64,000 bases of DNA from Paraspadella gotoi. Lineage: Eukaryota; Chaetognatha. Under the pieces are notes generated by a model. That model ran no database searches, was not told the DNA's origin, and saw nothing but the letters and a program-made list of their open reading frames with translations. Positions within the stretch are counted from its first letter, which is position 1; each line of letters starts with the position of its first letter. The stretch lies in assembly GCA_051294375.1 (NCBI GenBank), contig CM119267.1:22817486-22881485 (forward strand), read 5' to 3'. Both the position numbers and the translations under genes were made by a program. This document shows, piece by piece, positions 47,755-61,654 of the stretch.

Positions 47755-49103
47755 CGTCGGTCCGTCGGTCCGTCGGTCCGTCTGCCCGACACTTTTTTCG
47801 TCGAGCAATCGTTAAAATTCCCCGATATCGAAGGAGGTCCTGGGTTGGAAAAAGGTGGGTGGAGAGAGGGGGAGGGTAAGGCAGATGAGGGTAAGGTGGG
47901 AGGGAATAGGTCAAGGAGAGAGAGAGAGAGAGAGAGAGAGAGTAAGAGAGAGAGAAAAGAAAGAATTTCTTTCCCCTTTCACTGTAGGATTTCCTCGTTC
48001 ACACAGGGAGGCGGCGATCGAGGCCGAGAGATCGAAAAGGTGAAATATTCACGGATTCCGTTTGGATCGAGGTTACGAGTTTCACAGTGAGAGTTGTTGT
48101 TTTTCTTGTTGGTTTTGATGCTTAGAGTCCTTGGATGGTGGAAAGAGATGAGGAAAAGAAGGGAAAGAAGTAGGAAAGGATGTAGAAAAAAAGTAAAAGG
48201 AAATTAAAAAAAAGAAAGAAAAAAAGAAATGAGAAGATAAAAAAGAGAGGAAAAGCAAACGATAATTAAAAAATAGGAAAAATATAAGAAAAGAAAAGAA
48301 AAGAAGAGAAAAGACAAAGAAAAAAGAAAAAACAAAAAAGAAAAGAAAAAGCCAAGCAAAGAAATCGGAGAGAGAAAAAAAACCCCTAATCCCTTGAAGG
48401 ACAGAAGAGGAAAACGAAGTTTCGTGGTTGATCGATTCTGGAGTGGTCCAGCTCAGGGTGGTGGAGTGGCGAAGGAGGTGGTTTGGTGGGCGGTGGTGGA
48501 CAACTGTGGCGGGAGGCGTGGGTGCTCGACGCCGTCATGGGCGCTTGAGCAATTGGAGGGAACATTAGGGGAGATTTTTTAGGAAGGAACAATTGACGAG
48601 TCGATTGGGAGGAAAAGGGGAGAAGTTTTTTGTGTGTGGGGGGGGAATGTGTGGGGATTAGGTGGTGGACGAGAGAAGGGGGATAACGACGACAAAAGGA
48701 TCACAACGATTATGACAATAGTCCAAAGAATTTTATTTATATGAGGTGGGAAAATACTAAAAACTTGTTTAAAGGTAATTGTTATGATATTATTATTATT
48801 ATTATTATTATTGTTATCTTATTTGCCGACCAGAATAGTTAGAGCGGTGATATCAAACATGATAGTTTTTGTAACGGATTCACAGATAAGGAGAACAAGA
48901 ACAACGAAACTGCGATAACAAAAACATAAGCCATAAAAACATAAGCACTTAACAATTATGATTACAACGACATTAACTCTGAGGTCGACGACCACTGGAA
49001 TAAAAAACGTTGAGTCGCTGTTGTCCACAGTAATTACGACGACAACAACAACAACCACCACCTTCTTAAGAAAGAAAATAAACCAGAGGAAATAAAACTG
49101 AAA

Positions 49104-49134
<31 letters not shown>

Positions 49135-49517
49135 NNNNNNNNNNNNNNNNNNNNNNNNNNNNNNNNNNNNNNNNNNNNNNNNNNNNNNNNNNNNNNNNNN
49201 NNNNNNNNNNNNNNNNNNNNNNNNNNNNNNNNNNNNNNNNNNNNNNNNNNNNNNNNNNNNNNNNNNNNNNNNNNNNNNNNNNNNNNNNNNNNNNNNNNNN
49301 NNNNNNNNNNNNNNNNNNNNNNNNNNNNNNNNNNNNNNNNNNNNNNNNNNNNNNNNNNNNNNNNNNNNNNNNNNNNNNNNNNNNNNNNNNNNNNNNNNNN
49401 NNNNNNNNNNNNNNNNNNNNNNNNNNNNNNNNNNNNNNNNNNNNNNNNNNNNNNNNNNNNNNNNNNNNNNNNNNNNNNNNNNNNNNNNNNNNNNNNNNNN
49501 NNNNNNNNNNNNNNNNN
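49135..49517. other. Assembly gap, 383 N
   Basis: A (GAC)n array runs into it from the left. Confidence 0.99.
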
Positions 49518-50169
49518 TAGATCACGGAGCGATCGCCGCGGTTTTTCGAGGCACGGGAGGGTGACACAGTGATCCAAAGAGATCAGAAGGGAACACAAGA
49601 GTGGCACAGTGATCGAGAATGGATTAAAACGTTCGATCTTTTCGCACACAGAGAATTTAGTTTTTATTCATAAGTCGACGTCGTCCGACTGACGTGGCGA
49701 TGACGTAACGATAATGAAAAAAAGTCACGAAAGAGGAATAAAAATGTGAAGAAAAGTGTCACGTGAGAAGTGAAGAGTTGATACTTGTGAAGTGAGACGA
49801 TGGGAGACGACCTTGAGGTTCGGTCACAAACGCGGATGACCTTGACGATCGACTCGGAATGTGGATCGATTCGTGAGTCTGTGAAGGTGTGATCCTGTGA
49901 AGGTGGTTGAGGCGGTAACTTCCAAAAAAGCTCACGAAACAATAGAGCGAAGGTCATTCGAGAAAACATAAAGGTTTTTTCATTGTTTATTGTTATTTTT
50001 TGTTTATTTTCTTTTTAGTCATCTGTTAATTCATTTTTCGGAGAATATTCCTTTTGTTCATTGGGATTTGTTTTTTTCCTGTTTCCTTATGTCATTATAC
50101 AATCACTTGTCTTTTTATAATCTTCACTGCCACCACAAAGTCAGTGCACGTCACTTCCTAATCCGAATT

Positions 50170-50171
<2 letters not shown>

Positions 50172-50254
<83 letters not shown>
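50172..50254. repeat. (CT)n microsatellite
   Basis: A pure CT tract; a GA tract of opposite sense follows at 50309-50333. Confidence 0.95.
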
Positions 50255-50257
<3 letters not shown>

Positions 50258-50649
50258 CGCCACGATATCAAAACCGCTTAGTGCGTCTTCTGATCTTTGT
50301 TGTGAGAGGAAGAGAGAGAGAGAGAGAGAGAGAGATTCCTGATCGCTCTCTATCGCCCCAGAATTCAAATGGAAAGAATCTAATAAAAACTCGAGTCCGA
50401 GTGATAAGACGGAGACAATGACTTAGTTGGAGAGACAGTGAGAGAGAGAGAGAGAGGGAGAGAGAGAGAGAGAGACTGGTTCTACCTCATTTTATTTATA
50501 CTCCAGTCTGTCTCTTTGAACTCTCTCTTCCTCTCTCTCTCTATCTCTTCTCTTCTCTGCTCTCTCTTCGTCTTTCTCAGACCACCCATTCCGTAATCTT
50601 CTACTTTTTCTTATCGACCCGTCACTCTCTTCGTCATCTCATTCCTCTT

Positions 50650-53600
50650 CCCTCCTCCTTCTCTCTCTATCCGAGAATTTATTAATTTAGTACGGTACGT
50701 GATCTAACGCCTTTGTGTTGTGGGGGGAGAATGTCTGTGTGGCTGAGAAAACGCGAGATGGGGACGAGGGGGAAGAGGACGGAAGAGGAGGAGCGAGGAG
50801 AGGTGGAGGAGATTTTGATTTGATGATGATGATGATGATGATGTTGAAAGTGAGGTGGTGGGACGGGTCGATTTGATGATTTTGTCCTGACTGGATGGAA
50901 TGAGTATATGAGCAAGAGGGATGAAAGAAAAGCATAATATCTGGTGTGCAAATAGAGACAGCCAGTGCGAAGGATTAAATGAGGTGCGAGTAGGGAGGTA
51001 ACGTAATAAGGAAGGACAGAGAAAGAGGTGGACGTGGAAGATGGATAGGCGTCTGTTGGTGTGTGAGGGCTGAGGGATGGGAGGAGGGAGGAGAGAGGAC
51101 GAAGATAGATCTGGACAATGAGGAGAGATGCAGATGATGACTGAGAGGAGAGAGAGAGACTAGGATGAGAGAATGAGAGAGAAGAGAGGACAATAAGGAA
51201 AACGCAAAAAAAGATTCGAGAGAGGAGATGCTTGAGGGTGATAGAGGAGCATAAGACCAAGATCGGAAAAGTAATAGCCACAACGGGTGTGACGAGCAGA
51301 AGACAGCAGAAAGAGATGTACGAGAAGATAGACATAAAGATTAGACGAATAGACAAGGGAGAGACATAAGGACAGCAAAAGAAACAAAATATATGCAAGA
51401 GAAAGGAGTAGCGGGGTAAGAAAAGGAGGAAGAACGCGCCATCACAAATAAAAAATAGTGATTGTGAAACTTAGATTTTTTTTTCCTCAAAGTCTAGAGA
51501 GTAACTATTTGCATCAAATCGTGGAAATGAAAAAAGGAGCGTCAACTTTTTTGTGCTTTTTTTTATTTTTATTTCTTGCCCTTTTTTCTTCTCCTGTCAA
51601 TGATTTTTTTTTTTTTTATTATGACAAAAATAAACTTCAAGTCAATGAAATGTCCACGAATATTTAAGAGGATTAAAAAAAAGTTTGTTTTTTTCTTCTT
51701 TGGGCATATAAAAATGGTTGGCCTATTCGAATCTCTTGTCAATAATGTTTCGCCCGAAATCGGATATTAACATTGTTGGACTCTAAGACACGAAAAAAAA
51801 AAGAAATACTTAAAAAAAAGACAAAAAGAAAATAATGTGGCGGTCCATCGTCGGGTAATTAAGAATATAACCCAGAAATGAAATGACAGTGACAGACGAC
51901 CGACTGACGAGCGAAAAAACAATCGGAATTATACGACTCTCGAGAACCCGAGAAAACACATTATAGGAGGAACAGACATCGTTACTAGACGTCTCAAAGT
52001 TTGAGGAAAGCGAGCGTTGAGATGAAATCCAACGACGGAATCAATTTAGAACGACGACCAACAAATACAAACAACATCACGACGACCCGACGACTACAAC
52101 GTAGCGCACAAAACCCGTAGTAGCGATTGGAGAATCTTGGCGAAAAGGACAACAGCCCAACGTGAAAACACCAGTCGAAACTACCACGACACGCATCACA
52201 GTCTTGATCTTGAGCCTTCGAGCTGAGATTGCGACTGTGTCCGTGCGTGAAATACCCGATACGTCGACTCGCCAGAGGAACACATCTTGAGAACCAAGCA
52301 TGAGACGTACGAAGACCGAGGGCACAACAAAAGACATGACAAGGCGAGAGACCCGCGACACTGGTCGTACATCTAGTATCAAGAGACCAAGCACGAAGAC
52401 AAGATCAAAGACCAACGGTAAAGAGAGATGAGCTGACAAACGAGAAAGACAAATATAGAAGTCGACTAATAGATAAATGCGAATTATATGCACGACGACC
52501 AGAGACTCAGACACTCAAATGAAGTATCGATCTCTATTGACGATTAATACTGCTGACACACTCAATGACAAAGCCAGATATACAGACTAGACAGACACAA
52601 AGGTATACACAATAATTGCTCGCACGCATCAGACGACCGACGATTAGAGCGGATGCGTGACAGTAAGATGTTCGTGGATGATGAAGTTGTTGAAAACTGA
52701 GTATGAACGATAATACGAAAGCAACCGATCGCCACAAAACGGACGACTGTGACCGCAAGACGACACCTGATCGCTGACGAAAGACAGAAAGACGACGACA
52801 GACTGATCAATAGACAGGACTGATTCCGACGAATACTACGTACGACGGCGACATGATTCATTTTGTTTCTTATGTAGTTTCCGTGGATATCAATATCGAA
52901 ATGGAAAGAGAGAGATAAAGGTGATGTAAGGATAGTGAAGTTCAGGACGAATGTATTTGGGAGCGGGCATGATCGATTAAGGAAAATTTATTAGACGTTG
53001 AGTCGACGCCAGAAAATTCTTTCTGATGGTATAGAGTCAAGGACGAGGGGCGATAGATGACGTTCGACTGATCCGTCAATGATGTAATTGAAAGCTTTTG
53101 GGTTGTATTATGTTCTGATTTTGCGTGATCTTGTTCCAATTTATTTTTAATTTGTTTAAATGTAATTAACATTTTTAAAGAATATATTTTGAACCTCGGA
53201 CTTCAGGTGACGTCTATTTGTTGTTGACGTGATTTAAATGCAAATATGTATCTTGTTGTATGTTCCGTTCTGTCATTGATTTGAATCTACTTTTATTAAT
53301 TTTTGTCGCTTTCTCTGTCCGCAATGATTTCATTCTCATTCTTATCTTGTTTTTTTCCTTCTTATAATAGTGGTGAAAATATACCGGTTTTTATTTGGAT
53401 ATAATTTTCATTATCGATTGTAGTTGGGTTGCAACAGGATAAGCGATAGCGGGGGAAGCCGAGAAAAAAAATTATATTCACGAGATACTTTCGTGATGAG
53501 CAGAGACGACGAGACGAGAGAAGCGACAAGAAAGAGATGAGAGGAGGGAGGTAAGAGTAGTTTAGGCCATGGAGGACCTTCTTGTCTCTCTTCGAAGAAG

Positions 53601-54651
53601 AATAGGGGAAGTGCCTAGAGAAACTATATTTCTGTAAGATTAAATTCATATGTATGAGTTACGTAGAAAGATAGGCAACGTTCTATAATATCCTCTACAA
53701 GTCTATTGTTTGATTTTTTTTCTATTTCGTCGATACTTTTACACATTATACTTTTTGATTCGGGAAACTTTTTTGAACTTCATACCATTTTCGTAATTAT
53801 GGGTATCGATTTCCAAAGTTGTAAAGAATTAAGTATACATTAACCAAATTGAACGAGCATTCAAAAATATAGAAACTAACCGAAGGTGAATTTTGCTATA
53901 AATGACCAATTACAAAAAAGAAAGAAAATCAGAGTGGCCCTAAACTAATACATGATTTTTCATGAACTTATATTAATTAATAAATATAATACTAAATGAA
54001 TATACATGCAATCATAATTAATATATCTAATCAATATTCATAAATAATAGAAATAGACAGCTTAATTATCACCCCATTACTTTTCCAACTATTCAATGCA
54101 AAGTCGTAGATTTCCTTCTCCTCGTAAATATTCCTCTTACTCTGTACTTTGATTCAAGAGTCTGAATTCCTCTCATGTCTCTTTAATCTTTCCCTTAATC
54201 CTTCCCATTTTCTTTTACCTCTTTTCCTAAACTCTTCTATCCATTCTTTTCTTTTTTCCTTATTTCCTGTGCATCTCCTGCATATGGCTTTCTGCTCCGC
54301 ATATACTCCTGAGCGCCATTTCATCAAATTTATATCGCTTTAGGGCACAACGCAAAATCTCAGAATTTCATTGTCAATTGTAAATTACCTGTAGAATCTC
54401 CTCTCCTCCTCCTCCCTCTCTCTCTCTTCTTCTTCTCTGCTCTCTCTTTATATCTCTTCTACAGCGTCTCTCGCCGACTGACGATCGCATCTCTTTTTCT
54501 AATCTTTCGGTTCTGATTTATTTCATTTGCAAACCAACAACTTTTTTTCCCTTTCCTTGTCCTTTTTCAACGATTTACTCTCTCTTTCGTCTTCAGTGAT
54601 GAATGATTAGATTCTTCTTCTTTTATCTCTCTCTCTCTCTCTCTTCTTCGA
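50650..54651. repeat. Left arm of a ~7.8-kb imperfect palindrome (noisy)
   Basis: Its reverse complement matches 54677-58407 in order: 50652-50870 against 58210-58407, 51450-51780 against 57341-57733, 52960-53206 against 55921-56130, 53900-53960 against 55120-55180, 54070-54340 against 54720-55000. Where the right arm has clean (GTC)n and (ATT)n arrays this arm has scrambled versions, so this arm is the error-rich copy. Confidence 0.92.
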
Positions 54652-54676
54652 NNNNNNNNNNNNNNNNNNNNNNNNN
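54652..54676. other. Assembly gap, 25 N, at the palindrome centre
   Basis: (CT)n on the left, (GA)n on the right: a strand switch at the gap. Confidence 0.99.
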
Positions 54677-54714
<38 letters not shown>

Positions 54715-55052
54715 CAGGAATTACGAAGTGACAATGAAATTCGATTTGCGTTTGCAATCGGAAATTGGAGAATGCGCCAGGGAGGATGCGGAGCAGAAAG
54801 GCCATTGCATTTGCAAGGGAAAAAGGAAGAAAGGAAAAGAAGGGATAGGAAAGTAAGGAAGAGGAAAAGAAAAAATGGGGAAGGTATTAAGGGGAAGATA
54901 AAAGAGGCGATGAGAATTCAGACCTTGAATTCAAAGTACAAGAGGGAATATTTACGAGGGAGAATTACGACTTTGCATTGAGAGGTCTAGTTGGAAAAGT
55001 AATGGGGGAAAAAGCTTCATTTCTATTATTATGATATTATTATTATTATTAA

Positions 55053-55094
<42 letters not shown>

Positions 55095-55414
55095 ATAAGT
55101 TTCATTGAAAATCATTATTTAGTTTAGGGCACTCTGATTTTCTTTCTTTTTTGTAATTGCATTTTACAAAATTCACCTTCGTGTTAGTTTCTTATATTTA
55201 ATCTTCGTTCAATTTGTGTTATGTATGTAATTTTACTTTATCGATGACCAAATTCGAAATGTATAAAAATTCCCAAGCATAAAGAAATGGAATAACGAAA
55301 AAAAAAAATCAAAAAAATGAATAAGGAAATAAGAACGTTCCTCTTCGTAACTTCATACATATTGAATTTAATCTTCAGAAATAACTTTTCCTAGGCACTT
55401 CCTTTTTTTTCGAG

Positions 55415-55625
55415 NNNNNNNNNNNNNNNNNNNNNNNNNNNNNNNNNNNNNNNNNNNNNNNNNNNNNNNNNNNNNNNNNNNNNNNNNNNNNNNNNNNNNN
55501 NNNNNNNNNNNNNNNNNNNNNNNNNNNNNNNNNNNNNNNNNNNNNNNNNNNNNNNNNNNNNNNNNNNNNNNNNNNNNNNNNNNNNNNNNNNNNNNNNNNN
55601 NNNNNNNNNNNNNNNNNNNNNNNNN
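55415..55625. other. Assembly gap, 211 N
   Basis: Inside the right arm of the palindrome; the right flank starts with CT repeats. Confidence 0.99.
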
Positions 55626-55924
55626 CTCTCTCGATACATATCTCGTGATATAATTTTTTTTCTCCTTCCCCGCTTCGCCCTTTTCCTTTGATTGACCCTG
55701 ATATATAATTCCAACAAATTATGTTCGGTCGATAAAAAAAAAATTATCCAAAAATAAAAACCGGAAATATTTTTTTCCCCTTTATGACTCGGAGGAAAAA
55801 AATTCAAGATAAGAACGAAATGAATCATTTTGCGGACAGAAAAGCGAAAAAATTAAAAAGAGATTACATACATACACTACACAAGTACATATTTTATATA
55901 AACATCACAACAAACTACGACTGA

Positions 55925-56238
55925 AGTCCGAGGTCAAAATAAGTTAAAAATGTAATATTTAAAAAAATTAAAAATTAAAGAACAAGATATGCAAAACAGA
56001 ATAAAAACCAAAGCTTTCAATTTCACCATTGACTTCATTCGACGTCAATCCTATTCCCCTCCCTTGACGTCTTGACCAATCAGAAGATTTTCTGCGTCGA
56101 CGTCAACTCTAATAATTTTCCTCTAATCGTCGCCCGCGTCCCTAATCATCGTCCTGAACTTACTTCCTTCCTCACCTTTACTCCTTTCCATCATTTGAAC
56201 CACGAAACCATGAAACTAATTTTTCGCCGTCGTCGTAT
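55925..56238. repeat. Local direct duplication, clean copy
   Basis: Repeated as 56270-56600 after a 25-N gap (56239-56263). Shared landmarks: CAAAGCTTTC, the TTGACCAATCAGAAGATT string and ACGTCAACTCTAATAATTTT. Confidence 0.93.
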
Positions 56239-56263
56239 NNNNNNNNNNNNNNNNNNNNNNNNN

Positions 56264-56600
56264 AAAGAGAGAGAATCAAAAATAAGTTAAAAAATGTAAT
56301 AATTTATAAAAGAATGTGATTAATTTCTTTAAGAAACAAAGATCATGCAAAACAGAATAAAAATCCAAAGCTTTCATTCACCATTGAGATTTCATGCGCA
56401 CGTCAATCCTATTCCCCTCCTTGACGATCTTGACCAATCAGAAGATTATTTCATGGCGTCGACGTCAACTCTAATAATTTTCCTACTAATCGTCGGCCCG
56501 GTCCCTAAATCATCGTCCTGAACTTACTTCCTTCCTCACCTTTACTCCTTTCCAATCATTCTGGACCCACGAACCATGAAACTAATTTTTCCGCCGGGTC
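56264..56600. repeat. Local direct duplication, noisy copy
   Basis: Same sequence as 55925-56238 with many one- to two-base insertions and deletions; the same signature as the 4.8-kb duplication. Confidence 0.92.
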
Positions 56601-57296
56601 GTCGTATTCGGCGTCGTCGTCTTCTTCTTCTCGTCGTATTCTTACTTCGTCGTCGTCTTTGTCGTCGTCTTCGTATTTAATCTTTAATCTTTCATGTTTT
56701 CATTTTCGTCTTTGTTCATCGTCATCCTCTTCGTCCGTCGTCGTCGTCATTATTGTTTCCTTTGGTCGTCTATTCGGTCATTCACTTTGTCATTGTTCCC
56801 AGTATTCGTCATCATCGTTTTCTTTATCTGAGCCTGTCGTCGTCTTAATCATTGTCCTACTAATTTGTCTTGTTCTGTTTGTCGCTCCCCTCTTCGTTTT
56901 CTTGATCTTGTCCTTCGTCTTTGTCCTTCGTCGTCTCGTCTTCGCTTTTTTTGCGCCCTGCGTCTTCGTCTCATCTTCTCAAGATTCTCCGCGATCGACG
57001 TGACTCGGTTTTTCACAGCGTCTCGACAGTCAATCGACGGTGAAGGCTGTCGTGCGTTGTCGTCGTTGTCGTCGACTTGTGTTTTCGTTGGGCTGTTGTC
57101 ATTTTGCAGATTGCCAACGCTACTACGCGGGTTTGTTCTCGTTGTAGTCGTCGTCGCTGTTGTTGTTGTTGTTGTCGTCCGTCTAAGTAGCCGTCGTTAT
57201 TTCCAAATCAACAGTCACAGCTTCCTGCAAACCTTGACGTTACGTTGTGTGTCCCGTAAAGTTTCGTTCTCATGTCGAATCGTTGTTTTTTTTTCA

Positions 57297-57330
<34 letters not shown>

Positions 57331-58407
57331 TCGTTATTGCTTAATCCGCGCGGATTGAGCCACCATTTTCTTTTTTTTTCTTTTTTTTTTTTTTAAAGTT
57401 TTCTTTTTTTTTCGGTGCTTTAATGCCAACATTTAGATAATCCCGATTTCGGGCGAACATTTTGGACAAGAGATTCGAATAGGCCAACATTTTTATATGG
57501 GCGCCAAGAAAGAAAAAAAAAACAGAAGTTTTTTTAATCTTTAAAATATTCGTGACATTTAGTGATTGAATATTTTTTTTGTCCATTAATAAAAAAATAT
57601 CATTGAACAGGAGAAAAAAGGCAAAAAAAAAAAAAAAAAAACACAAAAAAATGTTGACTCCTTTTTTTATTTTCCCGATTGACAAATGATTGCTCGTCTT
57701 AGACTTTGGAGGAAAAAAAACTATTTCCATCACTTTTTTTTTGTGAGGCGCGTTTTTCTTCTTTTTCTCCTTTTCCTTCTTCTGCCTTTTTTTTCTTTTG
57801 CTTCCCTTTGTCTCTCCTCTTGTCTATTTGTCTATCTTTCTGTCTATCTCTTCTACATCATCTTTCCCTTGTCTTTGCCTCTCCCGACCTCTGTGGCTTT
57901 TTCCGTCTGTCTTAGCTCCCTATCACACTCTCTCTCCTACTCTCTCTTTTTTTGCGTCTTTTTTCTTATGTCTCTCTACTCTGCACTCTCTTCTCTTCTT
58001 CGTCTCCTGCTCTCTCTCTTCTCTCCTCTCTCTCCGCTGCTCAACTCAAAGCCCCTTTCCTGCTCCAGTCCTCCTCTTTCTCTTCCTTCTTTATTCCTTT
58101 CCTCCCTTCGCACCTCTTTATCTTCGTCACTCTGTCTCTATTTCGCACCGTTTTATTTTTCTTTCTCCTTCTTTGCTCATTTCCTCTTCCTCCTCGGACA
58201 TCTCATCGACCGTCCCCCACCTTCACTTCATCATCATCATCATCATCATCATCTCCTCCCACCCTCCCTCGCTCCTCCTCTTCCTCCTCCTTCCCCCTCG
58301 TCCTCTGCCGCGTTTCCTCACACAAGACTTCTCCCCCACACACAAAGATGCGTTAGTCACGTGACTAAATTCAATAAATCTCGAGATAGAGAGAGAGAGA
58401 GGGAGGG

Positions 58408-58417
58408 NNNNNNNNNN
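58408..58417. other. Assembly gap, 10 N
   Basis: Ends the right arm of the palindrome, in a GA tract. Confidence 0.99.
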
Positions 58418-58574
58418 GCTCGTAAAAAAGTCCCGCTTTTAACGACTTCTCGATAAAAAGAAGGAAAAAAATGCAAATAAAGTGAATCGCTAAAAATCTT
58501 TTTATCGAAAATTATCGGAGAGATTTGATTAGAGAATTACGAAATGGCGGTTGTTAAACAATCGAGTTATTGGT

Positions 58575-58755
<181 letters not shown>

Positions 58756-60469
58756 CGAACGGATGGGTTGGAGAGTGGACACCTTTCATCGCTGCCCGAC
58801 CGAATGCTTTGTTTATTTGTTTTTGTTTACATTTCCCTCAAGCTATACTTTTTTTAAAGCTTCGATGTTAGGTGAAAAAAAAGCTTTGTTTAATTTGTCA
58901 TTACTGTGTATTATGTAAATTGCTTGTTTTTATATTTTTACTTCATTTCTAGCGTTTTATCTTTCGTAATTTTAACCGAATCGAAATCGTTAAAACTTTC
59001 CATCGAATCTCACTTACTCCCTCATTACGAATTATTTCTACAACGTTAATCACGTTATTGCTCTGTTATTAAGTCGTTAACTCCGATTCGACAGAAAATA
59101 AAAAGAGCAATAACTCCGAACGTAAAAATCCTTATTGTTTCTCCACTTCCCAGTTTAAAGAGTTGAGGCGAATCGATATCTGAGTGGCCAGGGAAATTGT
59201 GGAAGAGGTTTTTACTCAGCCGTCAGAAATTGGGGATCGAGAATAAAAGGGAAGGTGCAGAAAAGAATTTTTTGTCTTCGAATTTACAAGAAAATGGCTC
59301 GATGCTAAATTTGAAATTGTTTGTCATTCGGGTTATTGCCAAAAATATCGGTTTCTTTGAGAATTACGTAATAATGAAAAAGTCAAAAATACCAAATATT
59401 AATTCATAAAAAAAAATAATATAAAAATTACTTAATTATGCATAAATCCATAATTCCCATTCTTTTTTTTAATTCTTTCTCATATTAAGGGTCCCAAAAT
59501 TTCTCCTTATTTTCTCTCTTCTTTCTTTCTCAATTTCTTTATTTTTCTTTCCTCCCAAAATGTTTTTTTCCTCGAGTCCCAAAGGGCGAGAGTCCTCCAC
59601 CCAATTGACCTCCTTCAACTCACTGGTCGGCGTCATTTAAATTTTAACCTCCTTTTCTCTCTCTCCCTTTCCTCTAGTTCCGTGCCTAAGAATATTGGCC
59701 TCAGGCACCGTCTTGCACCATTGCAATCTCTTGCGTCCCTCATGGCACTGTCTTGCACCCATGACACTCTCTAGCACCCTTGAAGCCCTTTCTTTCACTT
59801 CTTACTCGCCTAAGGCAACGTCTTGCACCCTGGAACTCCCTCGAGCACCCCTAAGATCGTGGCTTGCACTCCTCTTGTCTCATCTTGTTCATCCCACATT
59901 TGCACGCTTCTCTTGCAGACTCTGAATTCTTAATTGCCTGACCCTTTTTTTCCAAACCATTTCCTCTCTGCCACGACCTTTCCCCTTCTCCCTCATCCCG
60001 ATTACCTTTTGTCCTTACCCTTCTCCCCTTCAATCCCATTTTTTGACTCTGCCCTTCTGGCCAGAGTAGCCCCCTTTCCCGATACTCGCTGATCAGCTTT
60101 CCTTTTTTACTTTTTCGACCCCCAAGGCTACTTCTCGCCACTCCCGCTGACCCCCTTCCCGCTCCACTTGACCCCCAGGCTCCTCTCTCTTTCTCTCTCT
60201 CTCTCTGTCTCTCTCTCTCTCTGGCCACTCCCGTTGACCTCGCCTTTAAAATTTTTCCCGTGGGTCGTCGTCGTCGTCGTCGTCGTCGTTTCTGTTTTCC
60301 TCTTTGTCGGCCTCTTGGCGGTTGACTTATTTTCTCCTTCTTCATCATCATCATCGTCGTCGTCGCCGTCCTATATTTCTTCGTCATCATCTTTTTTCTC
60401 GTCACTATTTTTTCTTTTTTTCTCCTTTAACGTAGTCATGTCTCTGATTGTCTCTCGATGTTGCATTTT

Positions 60470-60503
<34 letters not shown>

Positions 60504-61130
60504 CAACTTCTTCGGTCAAAATCAGAAAATCTGATTTCCTCGCAAAAAAATTTTCGTTTGACGAAGTTTCAGAATTATTATTTCAGAAATGTTTTGAATC
60601 CGTGTGGAATATAATTGTTTTAACTTTCAAGTCTGGTTAAATCAAATTTAAGCATTGTCCTTGGAACAAACCAGTTGAGGCGAAATTGTAGTATTTTATC
60701 TTTCATCTAATTCTTAGGATATTGAAATAGCATCGTCACAACATCGAAAATGAATTAAAAGGTAATAATGAGTGTTAATCTGGCAAGAGAATTAAAAATT
60801 GCAATTGATAATAAATATTGTAACGAAGAAAATTTAACAAAAATGATTAATAATCGGTATAAGTCTTTTTAGTTTTTTTTTTTTTGTTATTGTCTTGGTT
60901 CTCTGAATCAATTTCTTTCATTATCTTTCATTGTCAAGTTCAAATTGGAATTCAAATTATTTTCTCTTTTTCTCCAATTCTCTCTCCATTGAATTGCTTT
61001 AATTGACAGTCAAAGTTTTTTTTTCCCAAACGTTATATGTATAGAATTAACCGATCGACTAAACAAATATGCAATATGCAAATGAGAATAAAGAAAATAT
61101 AACGAGAGGAGGTCCAGACTCCAGATCGAG
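58756..61130. other. Intergenic
   Basis: AT-rich, with a degenerate repeat at 59695-59900 (units resembling GGCACCGTCTTGCACCATTG), pyrimidine-rich sequence 59940-60200 and (GTC)n arrays at 60262-60290 and 60471-60503. No supported gene. Confidence 0.6.
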
Positions 61131-61142
61131 TTTTTTTTGGAG

Positions 61143-61253
61143 ATGAAGTCGTCGGCAACAAACAAACGTCGAGACGTTAATCCTGTTTTCGCGAGAGGCA
61201 ACGCTGCCGTCTTGCTGCTGCTGCGGGCGGCGGCGGCGGCTGCTGCGTGGGTA
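61143..61253 (+). CDS. Possible small first exon, Ala/Leu-rich
   Basis: Plus strand ATG in GAGATGA context. An open frame begins MKSSATNKRRDVNPVFARGN and continues AAVLLLLRAAAAAAAW to a donor TGG|GTAAGG at 61254. The hydrophobic stretch depends on (CTG)n/(GCG)n repeats. The minus strand is also open here (poly-Ala then SRRLFVADDF). Weak. Confidence 0.2.
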
Positions 61254-61654
61254 AGGAAGCCTCGGGGCAAGGGGGATTTCGGCGCCGCCTACCTGTGGTT
61301 AATGCCGCGGGGCTGAAGGGGGATGAGAAGAGGGTGGAAAGAAGGGGGTTGTGGGTATAAAAATAGGAAATGGTGGTTTAAAAGGAGAGCGGGGGGGTGT
61401 TACCTCGTTGGCCGATTCGATGTCAAAACAGGATAACGAGGAAACGCGTTACCTTGGAAAGACGAGAGGAAAAAGACGTCGCGTCTTTTTTTCTTTTTTA
61501 CTTTTTTCTTCTTATCTGCTCTTTTTAGTCGATCTCGCTTATCAGCAGATCCGTACTCTTATAACTCACTTTTTCGGTCCGTCGGTCCGCCCCTCAATAT
61601 TGTCGAGGCACACATATATCATGTCAGAACATCGAATTATGATAATTATGCAAA

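Larger units (their letters stand above)
46400..50640. other. Intergenic, gapped and repeat-rich
   Basis: Contains three gaps, (GA)n at 46580-46605 and 47919-47955, an A/G-rich run 48170-48390, a (GTCG)-type run at 47755-47785 (CGTCGGTC units), (ATT)n at 48790-48815, (GAC)n at 49105-49134 and an 83-base (CT)n at 50172-50254. A short GC-richer patch at 48420-48590 has no recognisable coding content. Confidence 0.6.
54677..58407. repeat. Right arm of the palindrome
   Basis: Inverted partner of 50650-54651, with its own gaps at 55415-55625 and 56239-56263. Contains (ATT)n at 55026-55094, a (GTC)n cluster 56600-56760 and (GTC)n at 57298-57331. It ends against a 10-N gap. No gene on either strand. 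Confidence 0.92.

Noticed and set aside
49837-49845. FTZ-F1/ERR-type site TGACCTTGA
   Set aside because: A single 9-base match in 64 kb is near chance, and no gene is nearby.
56659-57344. Ser/Val/Phe-rich open frames, membrane-protein-like
   Set aside because: They arise from (GTC/TTC)n repeats and are part of the palindrome; the inverted copy has the frames scrambled.
57686-58456. 256-codon plus frame
   Set aside because: Pyrimidine-rich low-complexity sequence with three overlapping open frames and no domain; it ends across a gap.
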